Of a stretch of 64,000 nucleotides of DNA, positions 16,024 through 23,629 are shown one piece after another. Numbering within the stretch: position 1 is the first letter of the stretch; each line of letters opens with the position of its first letter. The stretch is from Spirosoma profusum (lineage in GTDB: Bacteria; Bacteroidota; Bacteroidia; Cytophagales; Spirosomataceae), in NCBI RefSeq assembly GCF_014699005.1, contig NZ_JACWZY010000002.1, positions 496,001 to 560,000 of the forward strand. The letters are read 5' to 3'. A model generated the notes under the pieces. It saw nothing but the letters and a program-made list of their open reading frames with translations, did no database searches and was not told the DNA's origin. Both the position numbers and the translations under genes were made by a program.

Positions 16024-16836
16024 ATGAATCCGAACAAAGCATTGTGGGAAAAAGGGGATTTTACCCAAATTGCCCAAGCCATTCGTGAAAGCGGTGAAGC
16101 GCTGGTCGCCCAACTTGGTATCACACCCGGACTTAATGTTCTGGATCTGGGGTGCGGTGATGGTACCACCGCCATACCGGAAGCCAGACTAGGAGCTACA
16201 GTTTTAGGTGTGGATATTGCCAGTAACCTGGTCGAAGCGGGAAACCGTCGGGCTAAAGCCGAAGGACTTACCAATTGCCACTTTCAGGAAGGGGACGCAA
16301 CTGACCTACATGAGTTAGAGGATCAGCGTTTTGATCTGGTTGTGACCATTTTCGGAGCCATGTTCGCGCCAAAGCCATTTGACGTAGCAAAGGAAATGGT
16401 TCGGGTTACGCGCCCGGGAGGACGTATCGTGATGGGCAACTGGATACCGGGCGATCCTACTCTGGTTGCGCAAGTCTTAAAAATTAGTTCGGCTTATACC
16501 CCGCCACCTCCAGAGGGTTTTATCAGTCCTATGTTGTGGGGCGTCGAAAGTCACGTAATCGAACGGTTTGAACAAGTGGGCGTACCCAAGGAGAACATTA
16601 GCTTTTTAAAGGATACGGCTACTCTCAGGGCTTCGTATTCCCCCGCTGAGTTGCTCAGTAAGTTCAGAAACTATTATGGACCTACCATGAATGCCTTCGA
16701 AGCGGCTGAGAAGAATGGTAAGGCTGAGGCTCTACAGGAGGAACTAAAAGCCCTGTTTGAAAGCCAGAACATAAGCGACGATAAGACTAAAACGTTGATA
16801 CCTGCCGCATTCTTAAGGGTAACGGTTACTGTTTAG
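16024..16836 (+). CDS. Class I SAM-dependent methyltransferase
   Basis: The 270-residue cytoplasmic protein has the SAM-binding motif I (VLDLGCGDGTTA, about 39-50), the acidic end of strand 2 (GVDIASN), a motif II/III region (GDATDL, FDLVVTIFGAMF) and RVTRPGGRIVMGNW. This pattern fits the UbiE/Methyltransf_11 group acting on small molecules. It is not a DNA methyltransferase: there is no DPPY or PCQ motif. It appears to be a single-gene unit between an AT-rich gap and an unrelated secreted protein. The substrate is unknown. Confidence 0.85.
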   Translation: MNPNKALWEKGDFTQIAQAIRESGEALVAQLGITPGLNVLDLGCGDGTTAIPEARLGATVLGVDIASNLVEAGNRRAKAEGLTNCHFQEGDATDLHELEDQRFDLVVTIFGAMFAPKPFDVAKEMVRVTRPGGRIVMGNWIPGDPTLVAQVLKISSAYTPPPPEGFISPMLWGVESHVIERFEQVGVPKENISFLKDTATLRASYSPAELLSKFRNYYGPTMNAFEAAEKNGKAEALQEELKALFESQNISDDKTKTLIPAAFLRVTVTV

Positions 16837-16955
16837 CCCCACAAACACGCATTTTCGGCCTGTACCGTTCGATCAGTCGTCCTTATTTTCCGACCACTCA
16901 TCAAATCCCGTTGCCGTTCCAGTAGTTTGTAATACATAGTACTAGCTACCGCCTA

Positions 16956-16963
16956 TAACTTTG
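16956..16963 (+). promoter_or_regulatory. Putative -7 box for the small secreted protein gene
   Basis: TAACTTTG matches the Bacteroidota -7 consensus TAnnTTTG. A TTTG at 16926-16929 is the only -33 candidate but lies 26 bases away, too far for the usual spacing. The inferred leader is about 55 bases long. Confidence 0.35.
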
Positions 16964-17025
16964 GTGCAACAAATCGGGAAAGAAACCCCGACCTGCTTAG
17001 AACTAAACACAAACAACAACATACA

Positions 17026-17430
17026 ATGAAAACGCTCATCAAATCTTTCGCTCTTGCTCTTTCACTGGGTATCGTTACTGCATCTGCTACGTTAACCGAA
17101 GCTAAACCAATCGGTATCAAGGACCCTTCGTCTGCCGTTTCTTACCAGACCGGTATTTATACCTCGAAAGACAATAAACTGAACATTGCCCTGAATAAGG
17201 AACTAGGTGGAACTGTCGATGTTAAATTCAAAAACAATGAAGGTACGGTTTTATTCAGCGAACGCTTGGGTAAAAACGAAACCGCCTACCGCACTCGCCT
17301 GAACCTGGGCGAACTGCCCGACGGCGTGTATCAGGTTGAAATCACCAACGGTGTTGAAACCCAGAAGCACGTAGTGACGATCAAAACCGAGCAGCCTGCA
17401 ACCTCTGGCCGCGTAGTGGCTATGAATTAA
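17026..17430 (+). CDS. Small secreted beta-sandwich-like protein
   Basis: The 134-residue product has a signal peptide (about 1-27, ending at TEAKP) and a compact beta-rich body. The middle and C-terminal part (LGELPDGVYQVEITNGVETQKHVV) resembles the fold of T9SS type A sorting tails and DUF3244-like proteins, in which a short beta-sandwich closes with a GxYxVxI strand. It may be a free-standing periplasmic or surface protein rather than a sorting signal, because no large passenger domain is attached. Function unknown. A terminator follows at 17472. Confidence 0.65.
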   Translation: MKTLIKSFALALSLGIVTASATLTEAKPIGIKDPSSAVSYQTGIYTSKDNKLNIALNKELGGTVDVKFKNNEGTVLFSERLGKNETAYRTRLNLGELPDGVYQVEITNGVETQKHVVTIKTEQPATSGRVVAMN

Positions 17431-17471
17431 TAGGATTGAATTAAAGTTAGTTTTTCCGGACTGGACACCCG

Positions 17472-17510
17472 ACTTCCCCAAAGCTCTAGACTTTCGGGAA
17501 GTTTTGTTTT
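17472..17510 (+). terminator. Intrinsic terminator after the small secreted protein
   Basis: ACTTCCC pairs with GGGAAGT, extended inwards by AAAG/CTTT, and is followed by TTTTGTTTTT. It sits between convergent genes and closes the plus-strand one. Confidence 0.7.
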
Positions 17511-17522
17511 TAACGCTACGTA

Positions 17523-18590
17523 TCAGAAAACGCCTGGTCTTCCAACGAGCAATCGGCTGATGGGCCGGTAATCAGTGAACTCGATGGACGGTGCTACGTA
17601 TCCGGGTTTTATGGGTTCTTCACGTACCAGATCGGTACTGAGGTATTTTTTGTTACTATCGCACAAAATGGTCACGACGCGGGCATCAGCACCTAATTCG
17701 GTTTGTAAATTAATTGCTCCGATCAGGTTGGCGCCTGATGAAATACCAACTGCTACGCCCAGTTGCAGGGCCAGTTTTTGCGCCACCAGAATAGAATCGC
17801 CATCGCTGGCTTGTACTACGTGGTCCAGCTCGTCCAGTTTCAGAATGTCGGGAATGAATTCATCGAAAAACCCCTGAATTCGGTGTGAACCCGTTTTATA
17901 CCCGACTGACAACGTGGGTGATTCGGCAGGTTCGAGCGGATGAACGCGAATATCCCGTTTGCGCGATTTGAGATACCGACCGACGCCCATCACCGTTCCG
18001 CCCGTTCCGACACCAGCCACAAACGCATCGGGTGTTACGTCGACTCCCTGCAATTGCAGCCAGATTTCTTTGCCCGTCGTAAGTCGGTGCGCTTCAGCGT
18101 TATATTGATTGGCAAACTGACGTGGCAGAAAAACTTGTGAGTCAGCCGCAGCCATCTCCTCCGACCGACGTATCGCCCCCAGAAAACCGCCTTCTTCTTT
18201 GGTAAACAGAATAATATCGGCTCCCAGGCTGCGGATGATGTCGATACGTTCCTGACTGATACCAGCGGGCATGATGATGGTAACCGGATGACCAAGCGCC
18301 CGACCCACCGCTGAAAAAGCAATCCCCGAACTGCCGCTGGTGGCTTCCACAATCCGGTCGCCGGGTTGAATATGCCCCTGCCGGTATGCCTGATGCAGTA
18401 CGTGCAGGGCCATGCGGTCTTTCATGCTGCCGGTCAGGTTATAATGCTCGCATTTGACGTAAAGCGACCGGGGCTGGCCTTCGTAGGTATAAAATAATTC
18501 CAGCATTGGCGTGTTACCGACCAGGTGCCAAAGGTGCTCGAATTTTTCCTGAATGGCGGGTTTTAAGGTGATTTCGGAAGATGAAGTCAT
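17523..18590 (-). CDS. Cysteine synthase / cystathionine beta-synthase family PLP enzyme
   Basis: The 355-residue protein is a fold-type II PLP enzyme. Lys57 (TGSMKDRMA) is the expected Schiff-base lysine, ATSGSSG (about 83-89) corresponds to the substrate loop TSGNTG of cysteine synthases with two substitutions, and GVGTGGTVMGVGRYLK is the phosphate-binding turn. The C-terminus carries about 40 residues beyond the usual O-acetylserine sulfhydrylase end. The altered loop suggests a substrate other than, or in addition to, O-acetylserine. It is cytoplasmic, convergent with the small secreted protein gene, and separated from the upstream TlpA-like gene by a long palindromic repeat. Confidence 0.85.
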   Translation of the reverse strand: MTSSSEITLKPAIQEKFEHLWHLVGNTPMLELFYTYEGQPRSLYVKCEHYNLTGSMKDRMALHVLHQAYRQGHIQPGDRIVEATSGSSGIAFSAVGRALGHPVTIIMPAGISQERIDIIRSLGADIILFTKEEGGFLGAIRRSEEMAAADSQVFLPRQFANQYNAEAHRLTTGKEIWLQLQGVDVTPDAFVAGVGTGGTVMGVGRYLKSRKRDIRVHPLEPAESPTLSVGYKTGSHRIQGFFDEFIPDILKLDELDHVVQASDGDSILVAQKLALQLGVAVGISSGANLIGAINLQTELGADARVVTILCDSNKKYLSTDLVREEPIKPGYVAPSIEFTDYRPISRLLVGRPGVF

Positions 18591-18617
18591 ACGTAGTGAA
18601 AAAGTTGGCCTGTAACG

Positions 18618-18709
18618 TTTTTGTCATTCTGACGCAGGAAGAATTTTAACGCATCCTAACTAGAACGTAAGGAAACACTGAGATTCTTCCTGCGTCAGAA
18701 TGACAAAAA
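18618..18709. repeat. Family A palindromic element (27-bp arms)
   Basis: Arms 18618-18644 (TTTTTGTCATTCTGACGCAG and on) and 18683-18709 are complementary. The tips TTTTTGTCAT/ATGACAAAAA are shared by the elements at 35053, 38321, 47140, 49927 and 58531. The loop resembles that at 47140 (GCATCCTAAC and AAGGAAAC in both). Confidence 0.85.
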
Positions 18710-18742
18710 AATCGGCGTGTTACGTTTCAGACGGAGTTGTAT

Positions 18743-18781
18743 AAAAAAAAGTACCCGCAACGTTCGGAAATCATTGCGGGT
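18743..18781 (-). terminator. Intrinsic terminator of the TlpA-like gene (minus strand)
   Basis: On the minus strand ACCCGCAA pairs with TTGCGGGT and is followed, after TAC, by eight T's. It lies 27 bases beyond the stop of the gene at 18808-19944. Confidence 0.8.
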
Positions 18782-18807
18782 AACGTAATACGTTGCTGGA
18801 TTTATCG

Positions 18808-19944
18808 TCAGGGTTTGGCGGCCAGAATCTCGCCGAGTTTTTTGCCGAGTTCTTCGCCCCGAATGTTCTTGGCGACGATTTTACCATCAGGACCGAGCAG
18901 AAAATTCTGCGGAATAGACCGGATACCGTACTGTTTTGCTACGTCGTTCTCCCAGAATTTTAAATCCGATACGTGCGTCCAGGTCAGATTATCCTTGTGG
19001 ATGGCTTTTAACCAGGCTTCTTTCGCGTTAGGACGGTCTAAGGAAACGCCCAGAACGGTAAAGTTTTTGTCTTTATACTGCTGGAAGTTTTTCACTACGT
19101 TCGGGTTTTCAGCCCGGCAGGGGCCACACCAACTTGCCCAGAAATCGACCAGTACGTATTTACCCCGAAAACTCTTGAGTGATACGTCCTTACCAGACGT
19201 ATCGGCCTGTGAAAATTCGGGAGCGATCTCGCCAATGGACGTAGCTTTTACGCTGGCCAGAACTTTGGCGTACTCTTTTCCGCTTTTACCGTTTTTGATT
19301 ACTTCACCTAAGCCCTCATACATAGGTGCAACTTCGGCGTACTCGGGTGTGTAGTCATATTGTTGTAGTGTATACAGACTAACCAGTGAATTCGGGTTTT
19401 CTTTAATGAACTGCGCCTTCACTTTTTTCTGCTCGGCTTCGATGGCTTCGTACCGTTTATCAAGATTTTGCTCAAACTCTTTCGATTTTTTCTGCTCAGG
19501 CGTAGCAGCCCTATATTCTTTCATCAACTCCGCCATTTTATCGGTCGTTTGTCTCAGCATGCCCGTTAGCTTCTGATTATCAATATTAAGCGGAGTTCCG
19601 TCGGCAAAGGCATTGGCGAGCGAATCAGGGCTTTCTACGGTAATGTTACCTGGTTCCAGATAAAGGCTTATGTATGAAATGGGACGTTTCGTCGTGAAGC
19701 CCGTTCCAAGCTTATCGACGTATAAACCTGCTGAAATAGGTTCGTCGACGGCGCCCATAAACGAGAACGTACCATTATCAATCGTAACCGAATCCATTTT
19801 TACGTCGGTACCGATCCGGTAACGCAGGTAGGCTTTAGCTGGAGCGTTTACGCCACGAAGTTTTCCCTTTAGGTTATACGTACCTTTCTGTGCCCAAAGC
19901 AGCGATGGACTTAGCAGGCATATAAGAACAAGTAATTGTTTCAT
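18808..19944 (-). CDS. TlpA-like thiol-disulfide oxidoreductase with N-terminal DUF4369-type domain
   Basis: The 378-residue exported protein starts at ATG 19944, giving the signal peptide [19 protein letters not shown]; the frame extends 20 codons further upstream but that would bury the signal. An N-terminal beta-rich DUF4369-like domain (about 20-125) is followed by a charged helical linker (130-200) and a thioredoxin domain with the active site WCGPC (Cys273, Cys276). Such proteins reduce disulfides in the periplasm, for cytochrome c maturation or stress repair. It is followed by a terminator and lies downstream of two paralogous lipoprotein genes, each with its own end signal. Confidence 0.87.
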   Translation of the reverse strand: MKQLLVLICLLSPSLLWAQKGTYNLKGKLRGVNAPAKAYLRYRIGTDVKMDSVTIDNGTFSFMGAVDEPISAGLYVDKLGTGFTTKRPISYISLYLEPGNITVESPDSLANAFADGTPLNIDNQKLTGMLRQTTDKMAELMKEYRAATPEQKKSKEFEQNLDKRYEAIEAEQKKVKAQFIKENPNSLVSLYTLQQYDYTPEYAEVAPMYEGLGEVIKNGKSGKEYAKVLASVKATSIGEIAPEFSQADTSGKDVSLKSFRGKYVLVDFWASWCGPCRAENPNVVKNFQQYKDKNFTVLGVSLDRPNAKEAWLKAIHKDNLTWTHVSDLKFWENDVAKQYGIRSIPQNFLLGPDGKIVAKNIRGEELGKKLGEILAAKP

Positions 19945-20014
19945 AGTGATGAATGTGTTCAGTTGCAAAGCTCTAAAAGTAACGATAATCTGCGGAGTTC
20001 GCACATACGTAACA

Positions 20015-20048
20015 GAAAAACGGTCAGCTCCTTGCGAGGCTGACCGTC
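20015..20048 (-). terminator. Intrinsic terminator of the 20073-20570 lipoprotein gene (minus strand)
   Basis: On the minus strand ACGGTCAGC pairs with GCTGACCGT, followed by TTTTT. It lies 25 bases beyond the lipoprotein stop. Confidence 0.75.
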
Positions 20049-20072
20049 GGTGATACGTAGTAGTAAACCTTA

Positions 20073-20570
20073 TTATTTGATCGGTACGTTGAACGTACCA
20101 TCGGTTAGGGTGATTTTAATTCCTTTTTCATTATACGCGGTGAAGGAGAACGTACCAGCAATTTCAGTAGCGGTCTTTTTCGTTATCGTAACCGTGCCAG
20201 TTCCAGGCTTAACTACTGTTGAATACGCGTCACTAGTGCTGGCTTTGGTAAACGAACCGAAACTGATAGAGCTTAATTCGTGCGTTCCTACTTGTGCTGA
20301 GTTTGGCAGGGCGATAACTGCTACGTCACTGGTTTTGCTGTCGAGGCCGTAGATGCCGTAGTAACCATCATTACCGGGGAAACTAATTTTAGCGTAGGCG
20401 AAGTCAGGTTTAAACTCTTTACCATCAACTTTGGTAGCGAAGGCTACACTCGACTGTTGCTGTGTTCCGGTTCCGGTTGGAGTGACACTATCGTCATTTT
20501 TTTTGCTGCACGAGGTTAAGCTAATGATACCAGAGAAGGCGAGGATTGCTGCGAAACGTAACGTTTTCAT
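20073..20570 (-). CDS. Lipoprotein, paralogue 1 of a tandem pair
   Basis: The 165-residue lipoprotein (lipobox LTSC, Cys21) has a short Thr/Gly/Gln-rich linker and one beta-rich domain of about 125 residues. Recognisable stretches are [25 protein letters not shown] and [23 protein letters not shown]. The domain resembles the small DUF6252-type lipoproteins found in Bacteroidota, whose role is unknown; I am not certain of the family. It is about half identical to the gene just upstream at 20643-21212, so the two arose by tandem duplication. Confidence 0.75.
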   Translation of the reverse strand: MKTLRFAAILAFSGIISLTSCSKKNDDSVTPTGTGTQQQSSVAFATKVDGKEFKPDFAYAKISFPGNDGYYGIYGLDSKTSDVAVIALPNSAQVGTHELSSISFGSFTKASTSDAYSTVVKPGTGTVTITKKTATEIAGTFSFTAYNEKGIKITLTDGTFNVPIK

Positions 20571-20642
20571 GATTTGAGAAGATTTTTTGTTTTTGAAAAA
20601 GTGAAGGGTTTGATTTAGTGTCAGGAGATTCAGTACATCAGA

Positions 20643-21212
20643 TTACTTAAATGGTACGTTGAATTTCCCGTCGGTGATGGTACGTTTAACGGTGCCTTTG
20701 TCATTATAAGCCACGAACGAGAAGGTGCCTTCGACGTTAGTAGTAGTTACTTTAGTGATCGTAACAGTACCTTCGCCGGGTTCCACGCGGGTTGAGTATG
20801 AATCAGTGCCGTTACCAAGCGAGAAGCCACCGTAATTAACGTAGCTTAATTTGTGGGTACCAACCAGCGCTGCATAAGGCAGGCCAATAAACACTACGTC
20901 GCCGGTTCTGCTGTCGAGGCCGTAGATGCCATAGTAACCATCATTGCCAGGCATTACTGCTTTGCTATATACAAAATCAGGGATGTAGTCTTTGCCATCA
21001 ATTTTGGCCACGAAGCCTGTTGAAGTCAGAGCCGCCGTTGATGATGTTGTAGTGGTGGTGGTTGGCGTGGTTGTCGAAGTGGTAGTGGATGTTGGTGTTG
21101 TTGGTGTGGCTTGAGTCGGCGCAGGCATTACGTCGTCATTTTTTTTGCTGCAAGACGTTAAACCGATGATACCAGAAAAGAAAAGGATTGCTGCTACGTG
21201 TAAAGATTTCAT
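20643..21212 (-). CDS. Lipoprotein, paralogue 2 of a tandem pair, with Thr/Pro/Ser-rich linker
   Basis: The 189-residue lipoprotein (lipobox LTSC, Cys21) shares the domain of its downstream neighbour ([38 protein letters not shown]) but carries a longer low-complexity linker of Thr, Pro and Ser at about 31-65. Such linkers hold a domain away from the membrane and are prone to length change by slippage. A 72-base gap separates it from paralogue 1, so both may be read from one promoter above 21212. Confidence 0.75.
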   Translation of the reverse strand: MKSLHVAAILFFSGIIGLTSCSKKNDDVMPAPTQATPTTPTSTTTSTTTPTTTTTTSSTAALTSTGFVAKIDGKDYIPDFVYSKAVMPGNDGYYGIYGLDSRTGDVVFIGLPYAALVGTHKLSYVNYGGFSLGNGTDSYSTRVEPGEGTVTITKVTTTNVEGTFSFVAYNDKGTVKRTITDGKFNVPFK

Positions 21213-21532
21213 GATTGAAAGAGTTGTTTGTGCCTGTTAAAAGTTAGTTGCTATGTTAGGATGATTCAGTCACCTGAGTCAGTGAGGAGAGCGCCGTGCG
21301 GTGTTTCTTCCTGTTTGACGATTCAAAACTACTACGTCCAGAAAGCGACTATCGGAGAGACTATACAGAAGGCGGTCTCTGGTTTAAAAGCGGTGGAAAT
21401 GACTCTAAAACTGGCGGAATTTTGGAGAAGTTGTCCCAGTCAGCAAGATGCTGTCTGGGCCTGCCCTAAAAAGCAACAGCCCGATACGCTGGGCATATCG
21501 GGCTGTTGAATTAAAAAGTATGAATCACTACG
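21213..21532. other. Intergenic region with the terminator of the cytochrome c gene
   Basis: This 320-base stretch separates two minus-strand units. Apart from the terminator at 21467-21510 I see no gene. An open frame on the plus strand (21228-21509) has no family motif and runs through the terminator stem, so I regard it as chance. The promoter of the lipoprotein pair should lie here but has no clear consensus match. Confidence 0.5.
21467..21510 (-). terminator. Intrinsic terminator of the cytochrome c/beta-propeller gene (minus strand)
   Basis: On the minus strand the 13-bp stem CAACAGCCCGATA/TATCGGGCTGTTG is followed by CTTTTTAG. It lies about 25 bases beyond the stop at 21533. Confidence 0.82.
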
Positions 21533-23530
21533 TTATGGCTTCGCTTCCTCTTTCGAAGCGTTGCCGCTGGCGGGTGCAAGTGAGTTAATCCAGGCAGCAA
21601 TCTTCAGCGCGTCGGCTTTGGGGACCTGCGGCATAGGAGGCATCTCGGTCGCGTAATCGGGCCAGTGTTGTGGTTTAGGGCTGTAAATCAGCTCAACAAT
21701 CTGATCGTTGGTATATTTCCGTTTCGCTACGTCCGCGAAAGCAGGGCCGACCTGCCGTTTATTGGTCTGATGACAGGCTGCACACGTATGACGTGTCAGC
21801 AAGCTTTTTACCTGCTCATAAGTCGGGGCTTTGGCCATCGTTACGGCCTGACCTTCCACCAGTTTTGGCTTGCCGCCTTTGGTAGCCGCTGCTTTCGTGG
21901 CGGCTGGCGTTGTTGCTGGTGTGGCTGCCGGAGCTGGTGTTGCCGCCGAATTTTTGGTGCTCAATTCACTAGCAGCCAGTTTTTGCCCTTCGGGAATATT
22001 ATTCAGCGTATAATAGGCAATCGGATGCACGAGCGAGTAGGAGCCTTCTGTTCCGCGAACGCCGTCGAGTGTTAGCTGATGAATGTAGTACTTCCGAAGA
22101 TTATCGACTACCAGACGAGCTTTCAGACCATCGGCCGACACTTTTACTCCTTTGAGAGGCAGCGCTTCTTTATTAATAGTCGGGCTGCCATAAACCGGGT
22201 GGTATTTGTAAATGAAACTTTCGACCCGATATGAAGCCAAATCCTCGGCAGTTTTCCGGTCAACCGGTTTGGTGAATTCGATTTCGAAACCATCGGGCAT
22301 CGCTTTTACGGTACGCATCTCGAATGGAATCACGTTGTTCCAGGCAAGGCGTTGCAGTCCTTCGTTGGCTTCACCGGCTGAACCCCAACCCCGGTTGGTT
22401 TCGCCTACAAACAGCGATCCGTCTTTAGCAAAAGCCATACGTAACACCCCTGATTTGAAACCGTTACGGAACTCGATGGCACCACCCTGGTATTCGCCAT
22501 TCACTTTTTCCATGAACACCCGCGAAATTTTACTCATACCCTGGTCGCCCACGAGCAGTTGCCCGGAAAACGGCCCGAAAGCGCCCTGCGGAATTTCAAG
22601 AATTTCGGAATTGGAGATACCCAGAATACCGTGCGGCAACCAGACGGAAGGCGTTTGAATGTCAACACCCGGAAACTTATCTTTCATCTGATAAAGCATG
22701 TTCGGGGTTTCGTTCACTACGTTTTCGGGTTTAATAGCCCGTCCATTTTCGCCCCGGCGCTTGCGCTCATCAATTTGCGCATCGAATTGCTCAATAGACA
22801 ATTTAACCGGCGAATTGGCCTGCCCTGTCCAACGTAGTCCTGCTGGATGCCCCACAAAAGAGCCTTTCTTTACATGCACGATGCCGCCTGAGCCCATCCA
22901 GTCGCCCTGGTTATCAGCGTAGAACAGTTCACCATCAAAAATACCAAGTCCGCAGGGTGAGCGCATACCCGTAGCCCAGGGCTGCATATTGCCTTTTTCA
23001 TCTATTTTCATGGTCCAGCCTCGCCAGGGAACACGACTTTCGCCCCGCCACCATTCCTCGTCGCCGAACGCTACGTTACCCGTTACGAAAAACTGACCGT
23101 CGGGCGCAATCTTAGGACCGAAGCTATACTCATGATAGTGGCCCGACAACGGCCAGGCGAATATGGTTTCGAATACGTCGGCTTTCCCATCGTCGTTGGA
23201 ATCAACCAGTTTCGTGAGTTCACCACGCTGAGCGCAGTAAAAAGCACCTTCTTTGTATGTAAGCCCCAGAATTTCGTGCAGGCCTGTAGCAAACTTGCGG
23301 AAATATGGTTTGCGGCTGGTTGGGTTTTCGACAACCCAGATATCACCCCGGCGTGTAGCTACACCCAGATCGCCGTTGGGCAGTACAGTCAGGCCGCCGA
23401 CTTCGAGCAGAGTACCCTCCGGTGCGGTTACTTTCAGAATCTTAAAAAAATCCTCCTCTTTCGGCGACTCCTGTGCCTGAACCGCTACATAGCTGGCAAC
23501 CGTGAAGAGGGCAGTTAGTATGTATTTCAT
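21533..23530 (-). CDS. Secreted beta-propeller (sugar dehydrogenase-like) protein with C-terminal cytochrome c domain
   Basis: The 665-residue exported protein (signal peptide to about VQAQ) has a large six-bladed-propeller region (about 30-400) like PQQ-dependent glucose/sorbosone dehydrogenases (GGLTVLPNGDLGVATRRGDIW, GMRSPCGLGIFDGELFYADNQGDW). A second beta region, an Ala/Pro/Thr-rich linker (about 525-560), and a cytochrome c domain follow, with the haem site C583-A-A-C-H587 and likely axial Met near 630 (TEMPPMP). A periplasmic electron-transferring oxidoreductase is likely, but catalytic residues of the propeller are not verified. Two DUF1080 genes lie next door, suggesting linked sugar oxidation and cleavage. 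Confidence 0.82.
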   Translation of the reverse strand: MKYILTALFTVASYVAVQAQESPKEEDFFKILKVTAPEGTLLEVGGLTVLPNGDLGVATRRGDIWVVENPTSRKPYFRKFATGLHEILGLTYKEGAFYCAQRGELTKLVDSNDDGKADVFETIFAWPLSGHYHEYSFGPKIAPDGQFFVTGNVAFGDEEWWRGESRVPWRGWTMKIDEKGNMQPWATGMRSPCGLGIFDGELFYADNQGDWMGSGGIVHVKKGSFVGHPAGLRWTGQANSPVKLSIEQFDAQIDERKRRGENGRAIKPENVVNETPNMLYQMKDKFPGVDIQTPSVWLPHGILGISNSEILEIPQGAFGPFSGQLLVGDQGMSKISRVFMEKVNGEYQGGAIEFRNGFKSGVLRMAFAKDGSLFVGETNRGWGSAGEANEGLQRLAWNNVIPFEMRTVKAMPDGFEIEFTKPVDRKTAEDLASYRVESFIYKYHPVYGSPTINKEALPLKGVKVSADGLKARLVVDNLRKYYIHQLTLDGVRGTEGSYSLVHPIAYYTLNNIPEGQKLAASELSTKNSAATPAPAATPATTPAATKAAATKGGKPKLVEGQAVTMAKAPTYEQVKSLLTRHTCAACHQTNKRQVGPAFADVAKRKYTNDQIVELIYSPKPQHWPDYATEMPPMPQVPKADALKIAAWINSLAPASGNASKEEAKP

Positions 23531-23544
23531 GAGCTGAATTAGTC

Positions 23545-23629
23545 AATGTATGCTGTGTGATATACGATCGGGGCCGCCCGTGCGGTATGGTTACGCTTCA
23601 TATATCCTACTACATACATCATACATTTA
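23545..23629. repeat. Imperfect inverted repeat, family D-like
   Basis: AATGTATG...GATATA at the left and TATATC...CATACATT at the right form an interrupted stem about the GC-rich centre GGGGCCGCCCGTGC. The outer parts resemble the elements at 26449-26518 and 31103-31174. The right end abuts the stop codon of the DUF1080-PA14 gene (23627-23629). Confidence 0.5.

Noticed and set aside
16024-16836. Methyltransferase as the enzyme behind the TACGT word
   Set aside because: It has only small-molecule SAM-methyltransferase motifs and none of the DNA methyltransferase catalytic motifs.
21228-21509. Plus-strand open frame of 93 codons between the lipoprotein and cytochrome genes
   Set aside because: No family motif, runs through the terminator stem of the minus-strand gene, and starts without promoter or leader evidence.
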